Assembly (NCBI GenBank): GCA_001275005.1
Contig: JWZX01003343.1
Span: 1-28,779, forward strand
DNA from: Chrysochromulina tobinii
Taxonomy: Eukaryota; Haptophyta; Prymnesiales; Chrysochromulinaceae
DNA length: 28,779 bases
Direction: 5' to 3'
Positions 16,221 through 25,595 of the stretch are shown here, piece by piece; positions within the stretch are counted from its first letter, which is position 1, and every line of letters starts with the position of its first letter. Below the pieces are notes generated by a model. The model was not told where the DNA came from. It searched no databases and saw only the letters and a program-made list of their open reading frames with translations. The translations under genes and the position numbers were made by a program.

Positions 16221-18542
16221 ATGTTGTACAAGATTGTGACCGCCTCCGCGATTGTGGCCTCGGTGCACGGCTACGTGGCGACGTCCGCGCGCCCGGCCGT
16301 GAGCGCTCACCGCGCCACCGGCCCGGTCATGGATATCAAAACCGCCACAAAGCGTGAAATCGACTTGTCCCTATACCGCAACTTTGGCATTATGGCCCAC
16401 ATCGATGCGGGCAAGACGACGACGACCGAGCGCATCCTGTACTACACGGGCAAGACGAACAAGATCGGTGAGGTGCACGATGGCGGTGCCAAAATGGACT
16501 GGATGGTCCAGGAGCAGGAGCGCGGCATCACCATCACTTCGGCCGCGACGACGTGCTATTGGGACCCCGCTGTGAAGGGCGCGGGCGGCGCGGTCGTCAT
16601 GCCGGGCGAGCACCGCATGAACATCATCGACACGCCGGGCCACGTCGATTTCACCCTCGAGGTCGAGCGCTCCCTGCGTGTGCTCGACGGCGCGATCGCA
16701 TGCTTCGACGGCGTCGCGGGCGTTGAGCCGCAGACCGAGACCGTGTGGCGGCAGGCCGACAAGTACAAGGTGCCTCGCATGTGCTTCCTGAACAAGATGG
16801 ACCGCACGGGCGCCAACTTTTACTACTGCGTCCAGACGATCAAAGACCTGCTCGGCGCGAAGGCGGCGGTGTTGCACCTGCCGATTGGCAAGGAGGATGA
16901 CTTCCGCGGCCTGGTCGACCTCGTGCAGATGAAGGCGATCATTTGGGATGACTCGGTGCCCATGGGCGCCAAGTTCAACATCGTGGAGATCCCCGACGAG
17001 ATGGCCGCCGACGGCAAGCAGAACCTGCGCGAACAGGCCATCGAGTACCGTGAGCGGCTCGTCGAGATGGCGGTGGAGATGGACGATGACCTCCTCATGG
17101 CCTTCCTCGAAGGCGAGCAGCCGACGGAGGCCGAGCTCAAGCGGTGCATCCGCAAGGGGTGCATCGGGCTCCAGTTCGTGCCCGTGCTGTGCGGCACCGC
17201 CTTCAAGAACAAGGGCGTCCAGTGCCTGCTCGATGCTGTGATCGACTACCTGCCCTCGCCCCTCGACGTAGAGGCCATCAAGGGCACGAACATCGACGGA
17301 GACGTCCCGATGGAGCGCAAGTCCTCGGACGACGAGCCGTTCTCGGCGCTCGCGTTCAAGATCATGACGGACCCCTTCGTGGGCACGCTCACCTTCACGC
17401 GCATCTACTCAGGCATCCTCCAGAAGGGCGACGCCGTCCTCAACTCTGTCAAGGGCAAGAAGGAGCGCATCGGGCGCATGCTCGAGATGAACGCGAACGA
17501 TCGCACGGACATTGAAATCGGGCGCGCGGGCGACATCGTGGCGCTGGTGGGCTGCAAGGACACGACCACCGGCGAGACGCTCTGCGACCCCGAGAACCCC
17601 GTGATCCTCGAGAAGATGGACTTCCCCGAGCCGGTGATCAAGGTGTCCGTCGAGCCCAAGTCGAAGGGCGACCAGGATAAGATGGCGAGCGCGCTCGTCA
17701 AGCTCGCGTCGGAGGACCCGTCGTTCCGCTTCTCGCGCGACGAGGACAGCGGCCAGACGGTCATCGAGGGCATGGGCGAGCTCCACCTCGAGATCATCTG
17801 CGACCGCATGATGCGCGAGTTCAAGGTCGAGTGCCAGATCGGCGCTCCCCAAGTGGCGTACCGCGAGGCCATCTCGCGCACGGTGACCATCGAGCACACG
17901 CACAAGAAGCAGTCGGGTGGCTCGGGCCAATTCGCCAAGGTGGTGGTCAAGTTCGAGCCGCTCATCTCCGAGGATGGCGAGAAGTCGAAGGGCGCCAAGG
18001 GCGGCTTCGTCTTCGAGCAGGCCATCAAGGGTGGCACCGTGCCCAAGGAGTACATCCCCGGCGTTGCCAAGGGCCTCGAGTCCATCATGGGCGCAGGCGT
18101 GCTCGCGGGCTTCCCTGTGATCGGGTGCAAGGCGACGCTGATGGACGGCGCGTACCACGACGTCGACTCGTCGACGATGGCCTTCGAGATCGCCGGCCGC
18201 GCGGCCGCGCGCAAGGGCCTGCGCGAGGCGGGCTCGAAGCTGATGGAGCCGGTGATGAAGGTCGAGGTGACCACGCCCGAGGAGTACATCGGCGACGTGA
18301 TTGGCGACATCAATAGCCGGCGTGGCATGGTCGCCGAGCTGGGTGAGCGCGGCAACATGAAGACGGTGCGCGCGATGGTGCCGCTCGCCAACATGTTCCA
18401 GTACGTGTCGTCCTTGCGCTCGTCGACCAAGGGGCGCGCCTCGTACCAGATGAGCCTCGACTCATATGAGATTGTGCCTCCCAACGTCGAGAAGGAGATC
18501 ATCGCGAAGTACAAGGGTAACACGGGCGACGAGGACGAGTAA
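16221..18542 (+). CDS. Plastid translation elongation factor G
   Basis: A 773-residue GTPase that drives ribosome translocation; plastid form. The ATG at 16221 starts a bipartite leader: signal peptide [20 protein letters not shown], then a Ser/Ala/Arg transit stretch, with mature EF-G from about residue 37 ([20 protein letters not shown]). G motifs: AHIDAGKTT (59-67), RGITI (101-105), DTPGH (137-141), NKMD (191-194). Plant-plastid-like stretches follow: [20 protein letters not shown] and [14 protein letters not shown]. Domain IV/V signatures are also present ([39 protein letters not shown]). An extra segment of about 13 residues ([15 protein letters not shown]) sits between the switch I region and DTPGH. 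Codons are strongly biased to C/G-ending ones, more than in its neighbours, as expected of a highly expressed gene. There is no intron. Confidence 0.97.
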   Translation: MLYKIVTASAIVASVHGYVATSARPAVSAHRATGPVMDIKTATKREIDLSLYRNFGIMAHIDAGKTTTTERILYYTGKTNKIGEVHDGGAKMDWMVQEQERGITITSAATTCYWDPAVKGAGGAVVMPGEHRMNIIDTPGHVDFTLEVERSLRVLDGAIACFDGVAGVEPQTETVWRQADKYKVPRMCFLNKMDRTGANFYYCVQTIKDLLGAKAAVLHLPIGKEDDFRGLVDLVQMKAIIWDDSVPMGAKFNIVEIPDEMAADGKQNLREQAIEYRERLVEMAVEMDDDLLMAFLEGEQPTEAELKRCIRKGCIGLQFVPVLCGTAFKNKGVQCLLDAVIDYLPSPLDVEAIKGTNIDGDVPMERKSSDDEPFSALAFKIMTDPFVGTLTFTRIYSGILQKGDAVLNSVKGKKERIGRMLEMNANDRTDIEIGRAGDIVALVGCKDTTTGETLCDPENPVILEKMDFPEPVIKVSVEPKSKGDQDKMASALVKLASEDPSFRFSRDEDSGQTVIEGMGELHLEIICDRMMREFKVECQIGAPQVAYREAISRTVTIEHTHKKQSGGSGQFAKVVVKFEPLISEDGEKSKGAKGGFVFEQAIKGGTVPKEYIPGVAKGLESIMGAGVLAGFPVIGCKATLMDGAYHDVDSSTMAFEIAGRAAARKGLREAGSKLMEPVMKVEVTTPEEYIGDVIGDINSRRGMVAELGERGNMKTVRAMVPLANMFQYVSSLRSSTKGRASYQMSLDSYEIVPPNVEKEIIAKYKGNTGDEDE

Positions 18543-19125
18543 AGTCGCCGGTGACGAAACGCGCAATCGACGGGCGATGGCTGGCGGCGCGGGCGATGGT
18601 CGGGAGCATACCGCTGCATGCGCATTTGCACGCTCGGAGTACGCCACAGAACGGCAACAGAGAAATGATATGCCAGAGAACGGCCACAGAGAAATGAGCG
18701 ACGCACACACAGCTCGTTCTGAGTGCATGTACACACGGGTTAGGCGGCTCGTGTGCGTGTTGTGTCTGCGCGGGGCGTATACCTCCCCATGTGCGATGTG
18801 GGGTGTACCCGGCCGAGGCGCCCCGGATGGCGCATGGGCATGGTCATCTCGTCGAAGGACGGAAGCAACCCGAAAACTTGTAAGATGTAAGGTATTTCTT
18901 GGTAATCTCGGATCCGGACCCAGGCCCACCACCTGAGATACCATTACAAGACGACCGATGGCGATGCACGCGCGAGGCCGGGTGCCAGGTGGCCCGGCCG
19001 GCTGGCGCGTGGCCGGGGTACACATGTGTTCTTGGACGATTCGATTTCGTCCGCGGTCCGGTCCGAGACCCGACCGCCTCGCCGCCTCGGTCGTTCAGTA
19101 GTTGGCTTTCTGTCTACCAGCGACC
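18543..19125. other. Convergent spacer, EF-G / dioxygenase
   Basis: 583 nt between two 3' ends. It contains a 26-bp tandem pair (18643-18697) and GTGT/CACA-rich stretches. I find no RNA gene or supported ORF. Confidence 0.6.
18643..18697. repeat. Two-copy 26-bp direct repeat downstream of EF-G
   Basis: The 26-bp units at 18643-18668 and 18672-18697 both end in ACAGAGAAATGA and differ at two positions; the period is 29. They start about 100 bp after the EF-G stop codon, so they probably lie in or near its 3' UTR. Confidence 0.85.
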
Positions 19126-20490
19126 TCAGAGCCCTCGCGCTTGCTCACAGTGTATAGCATTTCGGCGCTGCAGCATCCTCAAATTGTGTAGCACACCTGC
19201 AAGTGCTGGATGGTCGCTCCCAACCTCTTGCGAGTGAAGCTGCAACTGCGATACGTGCTCCAACAAACGCGGTACAATCCGTGCACTCTCCTCCTCGTTG
19301 CCAAGTTGTTGGTGCAAGTTCGCTAGCAGACCATATAGCGTGCCCTGAGGCGCAGCAATGATATAGTCTGCGAGCGACCGGCCCTGAGGCGCAGCAGTAA
19401 CCAGTTCAGTCACGCTCTGGGCTCGATCCACTCGCTGAGCGCGCGCTGCCTCGTCGTATGCGCGCACGCTGAACGTGAGTTCTTTGCACGCGTCCAACGT
19501 CTTGCCTTGCGCGATGAGATGAGTGGCTCGCTGCTCGAAGCGCAGACCGTGGTTGACGAGGCGCGCCGAGTGAAAGAAGAGAGCAAGCGCGTAGCGCCTG
19601 CCTCTTGTCACGGGGTGCCCCCCGTGCCATACTCGGCCGGAATGCGCCAGAGCATGCCCCACCGGAGGTCTGACTGCGCGCTGCAGCACGTGTATCCATG
19701 TGCCGCCGCCGTCGTACTCGGCCGGATCGTTGAGTGGCACAGTGACGGTGATAAAGCTGAAGTCTTGATGCACGGGTAGGTGGCAGCCTGCCGTGGAGTC
19801 GGCGTCGTAACGCAGTATAGTGGCCTGATAGAGCCGTAGTTGGTGCACCTTTGCAGCTGGGCACTCTCGAAATGCAGCTTCAATCGCTGGGCAGATTCGC
19901 CGTGCAAGTGTGGGCCCAAGCCATGCCAGGGTCGCGGGCAGGTGCTCCACCTTGACACGTTCAGGCAAGAGAGCCTCGCGCTCCTTCGACGCATGCGGGA
20001 AAGATTTGGTCCACTGGGCGCTGGCCTCAGCCTCGGCAATTACGGCGTCGCACTCCTCCCGGAAGAGGAGCATGCTCTCCGACACAGCCACCTCTCGCTC
20101 AGGATCCAACGCACGAAGCTCCAAAGGCTCTGCCGGCCTCGTCCAGTTGGTAGGAATGCAGGCATCACGCTCCTTGATTGGAACGAGTCGCTTGAAACCA
20201 CCCCACGGGTCGGCGTTGCATTCGTGAGCGTGCTCCGCCACATTTTCAACCAGACCATCCTCGTATTTTGAATCGAGGACACGTGGAGAAGCGTCGCTAT
20301 CTGCGCCAAGGAACTGTCTCAATGCATCGTCGCCTCCTCCGCCTTTCAAGCCAGTGCTGCCTTGGAGATGATCTCTTGTAGCCGACGCATACACCTTAGG
20401 CATGCTTTGGCGTCTGCTAATAAGATGTGCGGCACTCCATCCAGCGCCAGGGGCTGCAAGCACACACAGGATCATCGCGATGTGACGCAT
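19126..20490 (-). CDS. Secretory-pathway 2OG-Fe(II) dioxygenase (P4H-like) with helical C-terminal extension
   Basis: A 454-residue protein starting at the ATG at 20490, which opens a signal peptide (MRHIAMILCVLAAPGAGWSA). The catalytic fold is in residues 215-310: YQATILRYDADSTAGCHLPV, then the His-x-Asp pair His241/Asp243 (VHQDFSFITV), DGGGTWIHVL, the distal His289 (RVWHGGHPVT) and the 2-oxoglutarate Arg (GRRYALALFF, 298/299). All iron ligands are present. Residues 35-200 are not recognised. Residues 314-454 form paired helices of TPR-like appearance (ACKELTFSVRAYDEAARAQR; LYGLLANLHQQLGNEEESAR; HPALAGVLHNLRMLQRRN). The substrate is unknown; secreted or ER prolyl/lysyl hydroxylation is one possibility. 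It is unrelated in detail to the dioxygenase at 10701. The AKR gene ends 197 nt upstream. Confidence 0.85.
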   Translation of the reverse strand: MRHIAMILCVLAAPGAGWSAAHLISRRQSMPKVYASATRDHLQGSTGLKGGGGDDALRQFLGADSDASPRVLDSKYEDGLVENVAEHAHECNADPWGGFKRLVPIKERDACIPTNWTRPAEPLELRALDPEREVAVSESMLLFREECDAVIAEAEASAQWTKSFPHASKEREALLPERVKVEHLPATLAWLGPTLARRICPAIEAAFRECPAAKVHQLRLYQATILRYDADSTAGCHLPVHQDFSFITVTVPLNDPAEYDGGGTWIHVLQRAVRPPVGHALAHSGRVWHGGHPVTRGRRYALALFFHSARLVNHGLRFEQRATHLIAQGKTLDACKELTFSVRAYDEAARAQRVDRAQSVTELVTAAPQGRSLADYIIAAPQGTLYGLLANLHQQLGNEEESARIVPRLLEHVSQLQLHSQEVGSDHPALAGVLHNLRMLQRRNAIHCEQARGL

Positions 20491-20687
20491 GTGTGTGTGG
20501 ACCTCGAAACATGCCCGTTACAACGCAAGGCGGACTTGTGCATGTGTGAATATGTCTATGTAACGGATTTGTGAGAACACCCACGAGTTTTTACAACATG
20601 TGATGAACTCCGAGTGGCTCGTATTTTCTTTCGTCTTCGGCGTGAGCTTCGAGGAGCCACACACGACCGGCGACGGAGCCCAGTGCC

Positions 20688-21785
20688 TCACCATTTCGTC
20701 ACGTCCAGCCATGCGACGGAAAACACTACTCTTGCCACTTGAGTCAGCGCCGTGCCAAGCAGCCTCTGGGAGGTCGTCTGGTCATCAAACGTGGCCCACG
20801 GCGGCGAGCAGAATCGGCCAGGCGCGACGGCGTCTTCGAGCCTACGCACCTCATCCGCGCTTAGGGCGAATCGCCACGGCTCCTCGAGGTTGGCAGCGAG
20901 TCGGCCGGGGTTTGTACTTTTCGGGATGACGACCACGCCACGCTGGAGGTTCCAGCGCAGCAGGACCGCCGCCGGGCTGACTGCGTGCCTCGCAGCCAGC
21001 TCCTGCACCGTCGGGCTGCTCAGCATATTCGCTCCCTTGAGTGTGCCGCGCCCGAGCGGGCTGTACGCCGTCACGACGATGCCGTTGCGCTGGCAGTACT
21101 CCACGAGCGCCGTCTGGGGCAGCCGCGGGTGCAGCTCGATCTGGTTGACGGCCGGCTTGATGCGCGCCGTCGACAGTAGCGCGGCCAGCTCCACCTCTCC
21201 AAAATTCGACACGCCGATGTGCCTCACCTTGCCCTCGTCCACCAGCGCCTCGAGCGTGCGCCAGCATTCGGCCAAGGATGCCAACGAATCGGGCTTCATG
21301 ACCGTGTTGCGCGCCCACACGACCGGCCAGTGGATCAAGTACAGGTCTAGATAGTCGGTCTGCAAGCTCGCAAGCGTCTGCTCGAGCGCTTCACGAACAT
21401 CCGCGGGCCGCCGTCGGTCATTCCACAGCTTGCTCGTGATCCAAAGCTCTGATCGCGGCACGCCTCCATGGGCGAGCGCGCGGCCGACCTCGTGCTCGTT
21501 ACGGTACACGGGCGCGCAGTCGAAGTGGCGGTAGCCTGCATTGAGCGCGGCCGAAACTGCGGCCTCCACCTCGCCTTTGCTGCTCTCCCATGTGCCGAGG
21601 CCGATGAGAGGGAGTTCTGCGCCATCGGCGAGCTTGACGGTCTTCTTGGAGAGCTCCTCTACCGTGGCACATGCTGCTTGCGGACGCACTTGAATCACTG
21701 ATGGCATGAGTGGCGTGTTGGTGCTGGTAGCTACGGCGGCGAAAAAGGAGGCGATGGCGCCACGACGTGCAAGCGTCACCCGCAT
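20688..21785 (-). CDS. Aldo/keto reductase
   Basis: A 365-residue NADPH-dependent oxidoreductase of the AKR superfamily. The first ATG is 21785; a GTG lies two codons upstream. The catalytic tetrad is intact: Asp89 and Tyr94 in FDCAPVYRNEHEVG, Lys119 in ITSKLWND, His152 in LIHWPV. Other signatures: IGLGTWESSKGEV, VRHIGVSNFGEVEL, NQIELHPRLPQ, AYSPLGRGTLKG and the coenzyme-binding VVVIPKSTNPGRLAANLEE. The N-terminus MRVTLARRGAIASFFAAVAT is a basic/hydrophobic, twin-Arg-bearing leader, so organelle import or secretion is likely, but which compartment is unclear. The substrate cannot be predicted. The gene is divergent from the mL53-like gene across 192 bp. Confidence 0.95.
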   Translation of the reverse strand: MRVTLARRGAIASFFAAVATSTNTPLMPSVIQVRPQAACATVEELSKKTVKLADGAELPLIGLGTWESSKGEVEAAVSAALNAGYRHFDCAPVYRNEHEVGRALAHGGVPRSELWITSKLWNDRRRPADVREALEQTLASLQTDYLDLYLIHWPVVWARNTVMKPDSLASLAECWRTLEALVDEGKVRHIGVSNFGEVELAALLSTARIKPAVNQIELHPRLPQTALVEYCQRNGIVVTAYSPLGRGTLKGANMLSSPTVQELAARHAVSPAAVLLRWNLQRGVVVIPKSTNPGRLAANLEEPWRFALSADEVRRLEDAVAPGRFCSPPWATFDDQTTSQRLLGTALTQVARVVFSVAWLDVTKW

Positions 21786-21977
21786 GCACACTCCTTGCGG
21801 GAGGGTCCACCAGGGGGTGTGATGAAATCTGTGAAGACGTCGTCTGTGGCGGACCCTCGAAACTCGAGAAAAAATTGACCGATACGACGCGAGGTGCGAG
21901 AAATGAATTGACTTGACATGTTCTTACTTTGACTTCTGCCGCGAGTTCGCACACACGCATCTTTGTCAAGCTCGTGG
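21786..21977. promoter_or_regulatory. Divergent promoter region, aldo/keto reductase / mL53
   Basis: 192 bp between two start codons, so both promoters are expected here. It contains GACTTGACAT at 21910-21919, a two-unit form of the GACTT array found before homoserine kinase. No clear TATA box. The call rests on gene arrangement. Confidence 0.45.
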
Positions 21978-22295
21978 ATGGCATTGTGGGCGCGCTACCT
22001 TCGCAAGGTCCACGTGGCCTACTGCCCCTTTAGTGCGAACGCGACGCCTGCGGTTTTTCTCAAGGAGATCTCGACCAAACAGGTCGCCGCCATATCGCCG
22101 AAGCTGGCGGTGAGCAAAACGCTGCTCCCGAACGTGGGAGACGCGAAACCTTTCACCGAACTCACGTACGCTGACGGCAGCAAGGGCCGTTTGGAGCTAG
22201 GTGCGATTCAAATCCGCGACGTGATCGAGGAGATTGAGATGAGCAACGTGCGTGTCTCACAACTTGAGCTTAAGCGAGGGAAACCGTTTCCATGA
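21978..22295 (+). CDS. Probable mitochondrial ribosomal protein mL53
   Basis: A 105-residue basic protein. The first ATG is 21978; the open frame begins at a TTG at 21963. The N-terminal WARYLRKVHVAYCPFSANAT followed by FLKEISTKQV resembles the mL53/MRPL53 signature (basic strand, then CPF, then Asn, then FL..(V/I)S), and ELTYADGSKGRLELGAIQIR fits the following F-x-DG strand and helix of that thioredoxin-like fold. There is no cleavable presequence, as is usual for this family. The last residues (NVRVSQLELKRGKPFP) are family-neutral. Recognition rests on one short motif region, so it is probable rather than certain. Confidence 0.65.
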   Translation: MALWARYLRKVHVAYCPFSANATPAVFLKEISTKQVAAISPKLAVSKTLLPNVGDAKPFTELTYADGSKGRLELGAIQIRDVIEEIEMSNVRVSQLELKRGKPFP

Positions 22296-22703
22296 TAGAG
22301 TCCGGGCGAAGCTGTATATTAAGTCATAAGTGAGGAAGAGCTGCAGTTTAACGGGACGTCATGAGCATCATGAGCCTCCAGCTCTGCCAACGCGTCCGAA
22401 CCTGAGGCGGTGCGGCTCCAGCACGAAAAGGATCCGAAACAGCGATATGTGGCGTAGTGTCTTGCCTAGGGCTCTTTCATGGGCTCTTTGCTGGGCGCAT
22501 GGCTGGGCGGCGAGAACCGCGAGACGTCGCGTGAGGGGGAGAGATGCATGTATCTTCCCTCGCAAGTGTGTGACTTAACCTTTGGATCAACACGACGCGT
22601 TGTGTCCACGTCGCATTTCCGCACGAGTGGAGCATTCGCAGCAAAAGGCGCTCGACCGTCCGTGTGCGTGTGGCGCTCACGGTGCTAGGTGTCGATTTCC
22701 CCC
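22296..22703. other. Spacer upstream of the J-protein gene
   Basis: 408 nt between two plus-strand genes. TCATGAGC is repeated near 22360-22376. A TAG at 22686-22688 lies in frame upstream of the J-protein start and limits how far that ORF could extend. Nothing else is recognisable; the promoter and 5' UTR of the J-protein gene are expected here. Confidence 0.55.
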
Positions 22704-24476
22704 ATGACCTCGACGAAGCCCCACAAACGTCTCCCAGGTAGGCCAGATCAAGCTACGCATCGTCCCTCAGTGCTTGTACCGGATGGTTTTTCTTCGTCGC
22801 GCACATTTGAGGGTGCACGCGAAGGCTACGTCTTCAAAATGGGTGTGGCTGGTCTCGGCTACTACCCAGACCTCATACCAAAGAAGAAGGAGTCGTACTT
22901 GCCGCCACCAGAGAACGGCCGCGTGACGGTCCTGGCCAGCAAACCAACGAGGCGCTGCCACTACGATGTCCTTGGCATAACGCAGGAAGCAGCCGATGAG
23001 GACATCAAGAAGGCGTATCATCGCAGAGCACTCGAGCTGCATCCAGACCGAAGCTCTGCCGGCGCGGCCGAAGCGGCGGCAGAGTTCCAGGAACTGTCGG
23101 CGGCTTACGCTGTGTTGAGCGCGCCGCTGGAACGCCGCTACTATGACCAGCACCGTGAGGCCATTCTCGTTGGTCTTCACGGCAAGGCCCTGACTGACCC
23201 CGCAGAGCGATCGGAAAACGACGAGCCTCCCGAACCCCCCGCCATGGACTTGTCGGCATTCATCTCACCCGAAGCCTTTGATGGTTTTGACGCGGCGAGC
23301 GCCCGTAGCTTCTATGCAGTCTACGCCAACGTGTTCGACGAGCTCGCTGCGGAGGAACTTGATGTGCAACGGTGCACTAAGGCTCCGGTCGACGACGACA
23401 GGCCGCCGCCGCCCTTTGGCGATGCTTCGAGCGAGTGGGCGGCGGTGAGCGCCTTCTATGTGTACTGGGAGGCCTTCAGGACGTGCCGCACGTACGCGAG
23501 CGAGCGCCGATACGACGCGCACCAGCTCGAGCGAGCTAACAAGCAGCGGCGCAAGACGATGGAACGCGAGAACGCAAAGCTTACAGTGGATGCGCGGCGC
23601 AGGCGTGACGAGGGTGTGCACGCTCTATGCGCGTGTGTGCGCCGGCGCGATCCGCGCGTCGCAGTGCACGAGCAGACGCTTGCAGCCCAGCAGGCGGCAC
23701 GACCCACGTCGCGCAAAGTTGAGGAACGCATCCGGCGGCTCCAATTAGAGATAGAGGCGGCGGACGCGAGTGGCGCTCAGGACGACGCTCAAGACGACGA
23801 GGATGAGGAGGAGAGTGACGGCGAGGATGACGGCGAGGATGACGGCGAGGACGACAACGAGGGGAAAAGCGTGGCGTGTGGTACGCCGTCTGCAGCGGCG
23901 GACGAGGACGAGGGCACTAGCAGCACGTCCGAGGAGGAGGAGGAGGATGAGGACGCGTTGGTCAGGATGATGGCCTCGATGACCAAACAGAGGCAGGCGC
24001 CTAGAGCCGTAGCTGCCGACGATAATGTGGAAATGGACGGTCTCGACGCCAGTGGTGACAGCGGCGGTAGCGAATCGTTTGGCTTACCGCCGGCGGTCAA
24101 TGCAGGGTTGCCTCCGGCGACGGGCGCAGAGGGGAGTCCTGAACCGCCTAGCATGGGGCCAGTACCGGTGCCAGACTGGCACATCTCGGCACGCAGCCGA
24201 AGCAAGCCGGCTCTCAATCCGAGGCGGAAGGAGCGCGACCCTGAGGCCGCGGCGAAGGCGGCGGAGGGCATCCGCTTGCGCCGTGCGGAAGACGGGCTCC
24301 TCTGCAAGGTGTGCGGCCAGGTCTTCCACAGCCGCAAGGAGGTGCTCAAGCACATTGAGAAGACGGGGCACGTGCGCGATCCATCGGCCGCCCCAGGCGG
24401 CTTGCCCGACAACATGTTCTTCATCCCGGGCGATCAAAGCGCACGGGTCGTTAAGGGGCAGCTTCGAATCGAGTAG
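22704..24476 (+). CDS. DNAJC21/Jjj1-type J-domain protein with C2H2 zinc finger
   Basis: 590 residues from the first ATG, 22704. The J domain is at about 86-150 (HYDVLGITQEAADEDIKKAY, HPD at 113-115, FQELSAAYAVLSAPLERRYYD). The Jjj1/DNAJC21-specific middle follows: AARSFYAVYANVFDELAAEE-type stretch, EWAAVSAFYVYWEAFRTCRT, then KTMERENAKLTVDARRRRDE with HALCACVRRRDPRV. Next are a coiled region, a long Asp/Glu tract (about 360-420) and a C-terminal C2H2 finger LCKVCGQVFHSRKEVLKHIE...H (about 532-556). In yeast and humans the family works with Hsp70 and the Rei1 group in cytoplasmic release of 60S maturation factors. Only the C-terminal finger is evident. The first about 45 residues look unlike the family, and CCCAG|GTAGGC near 22737 could be a splice donor, so a start at the ATG at 22839 (MGVAGLGYYPDL) or a 5' intron is possible. 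Confidence 0.88.
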   Translation: MTSTKPHKRLPGRPDQATHRPSVLVPDGFSSSRTFEGAREGYVFKMGVAGLGYYPDLIPKKKESYLPPPENGRVTVLASKPTRRCHYDVLGITQEAADEDIKKAYHRRALELHPDRSSAGAAEAAAEFQELSAAYAVLSAPLERRYYDQHREAILVGLHGKALTDPAERSENDEPPEPPAMDLSAFISPEAFDGFDAASARSFYAVYANVFDELAAEELDVQRCTKAPVDDDRPPPPFGDASSEWAAVSAFYVYWEAFRTCRTYASERRYDAHQLERANKQRRKTMERENAKLTVDARRRRDEGVHALCACVRRRDPRVAVHEQTLAAQQAARPTSRKVEERIRRLQLEIEAADASGAQDDAQDDEDEEESDGEDDGEDDGEDDNEGKSVACGTPSAAADEDEGTSSTSEEEEEDEDALVRMMASMTKQRQAPRAVAADDNVEMDGLDASGDSGGSESFGLPPAVNAGLPPATGAEGSPEPPSMGPVPVPDWHISARSRSKPALNPRRKERDPEAAAKAAEGIRLRRAEDGLLCKVCGQVFHSRKEVLKHIEKTGHVRDPSAAPGGLPDNMFFIPGDQSARVVKGQLRIE

Positions 24477-24663
24477 GGGGGCGTTTATATGACAGTCGTA
24501 AACCTTCTGGGGATACAGGTTCGAAAGAGGTCCGTCCGGGTCTTGTTCGCTGTCCCACGTTCACGTACCCGGAATCGACCCGGACCCCCCCCGGGTTTGC
24601 GAGAGGCGGGTCCCTGCTCAAAAACGCAAGCGGATCGCATCTCCGACACACCACACGACGTTC

Positions 24664-25278
24664 ATGCGAGTTTTGAAGCTGGTTTTGCTCTGCCTCATCG
24701 CCCAGGTGTTTGCATGGCAATTGAGTTCGAATCTTGCTCGTCGCGACATTGTCGCGGCGACAAGCGCCTTGCTCGTGTCTAACGCTGCTCTCGCTACTGA
24801 GCCTGCACCAATGGTTGAGATCGACCCGAGCCGATTCAGCAAAATCCTGGGCGGTGGGCAGCGCGCAGACCTCAAAGTCGGCACCGGCACTGAAATTGGC
24901 GAGGGATCGAAGGTCTCACTTCAGTGGGTATTAAGGCGATCGAACGGGTACTATGTAGACGGGTCTATCAAGATGCTCTCGGCCCAAAGTGGTGCGGTGA
25001 AGGTGGGTGATAACTTTGATGAGGCTAACAACTTCATCTTCACGGTTGGAGACGGGCAGGCCATGTCAGGCATCGACCAGGGAGTTCGGGGCATGAAGCA
25101 GGGCGGTGTCCGACGGCTTGTCTTGCCGGTTAAAGCTGCGTACTCGCTGCCACTCGACAAGTCGGGCGGACCCGTGCCTTCAGATTTTGGGCCGCGGCGG
25201 CAGATCGAGCGAGAGCTTCAGCGTGAGGACCCGTACAATTATTTCTATTTCGAGGTCGAGGCGACGCGTGTGCGGTGA
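24664..25278 (+). CDS. FKBP-type peptidyl-prolyl isomerase-like protein, predicted thylakoid lumen
   Basis: 204 residues from the ATG at 24664. The leader is bipartite: signal peptide MRVLKLVLLCLIAQVFAWQL, then a twin-arginine lumen signal ARRDIVAATSALLVSNAALA ending in an Ala-x-Ala site near residue 44. The FKBP domain is at about 75-204: GEGSKVSLQWVLRRSNGYYV, a long loop, NFIFTVGDGQAMSGIDQGVR, GMKQGGVRRLVLPVKAAYSL, and the last strand YFEVEATRV. The GidqGvrGMkqGG-RR-lvlP run is characteristic of chloroplast lumenal FKBPs. The FD pair of the active site is not evident and the pocket Trp is Ile, so catalysis may be weak. It lies 187 nt downstream of the J-protein gene, on the same strand. Confidence 0.85.
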   Translation: MRVLKLVLLCLIAQVFAWQLSSNLARRDIVAATSALLVSNAALATEPAPMVEIDPSRFSKILGGGQRADLKVGTGTEIGEGSKVSLQWVLRRSNGYYVDGSIKMLSAQSGAVKVGDNFDEANNFIFTVGDGQAMSGIDQGVRGMKQGGVRRLVLPVKAAYSLPLDKSGGPVPSDFGPRRQIERELQREDPYNYFYFEVEATRVR

Positions 25279-25279
25279 A

Positions 25280-25318
25280 ATCGACCACCATGCGTCGCTG
25301 AGATCGGCCACCATGCGT
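25280..25318. repeat. Two-copy 16-bp direct repeat
   Basis: ATCGACCACCATGCGT (25280-25295) and ATCGGCCACCATGCGT (25303-25318) differ by one base, with period 23. They begin two bases after the FKBP stop codon. Confidence 0.85.
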
Positions 25319-25595
25319 GCGCATGTTCACATGGTGACGAGTTGTGATGCCTAAACGCATTCGTTACGGGGTCGTGTGGCAGCCGACCAGCGTGATCCGT
25401 AGTGCGTAGCGTCAGGTTCGTCGATAGACGGTCAAGGCTCTCGAGCTATCAGCCGCTGCGGAAAGAGTACCTCGTGAGGGGCGGAAAATAAGCGCACACA
25501 AGAATATGTCACAACTGCGCGTAGTAGATATGTCACATCTTCGATCTTGCGGAAAGGTGCCGACGCACTTTAGTCTTTAGACTTAAGTTTCAGTC

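Noticed and set aside
15923-16357. 144-codon plus-strand ORF before and overlapping EF-G
   Set aside because: Overlaps the EF-G leader in another frame; Arg/Ser-rich composition typical of GC-rich noncoding frames.
17405-18736. 443-codon minus-strand ORF opposite EF-G
   Set aside because: Antisense shadow of a strongly codon-biased GC-rich gene; the Ser/Arg/Pro-rich product has no family features.
24520-24535. GGTTCGAA as a tRNA B box
   Set aside because: No matching A box, acceptor stem or anticodon arm around it.
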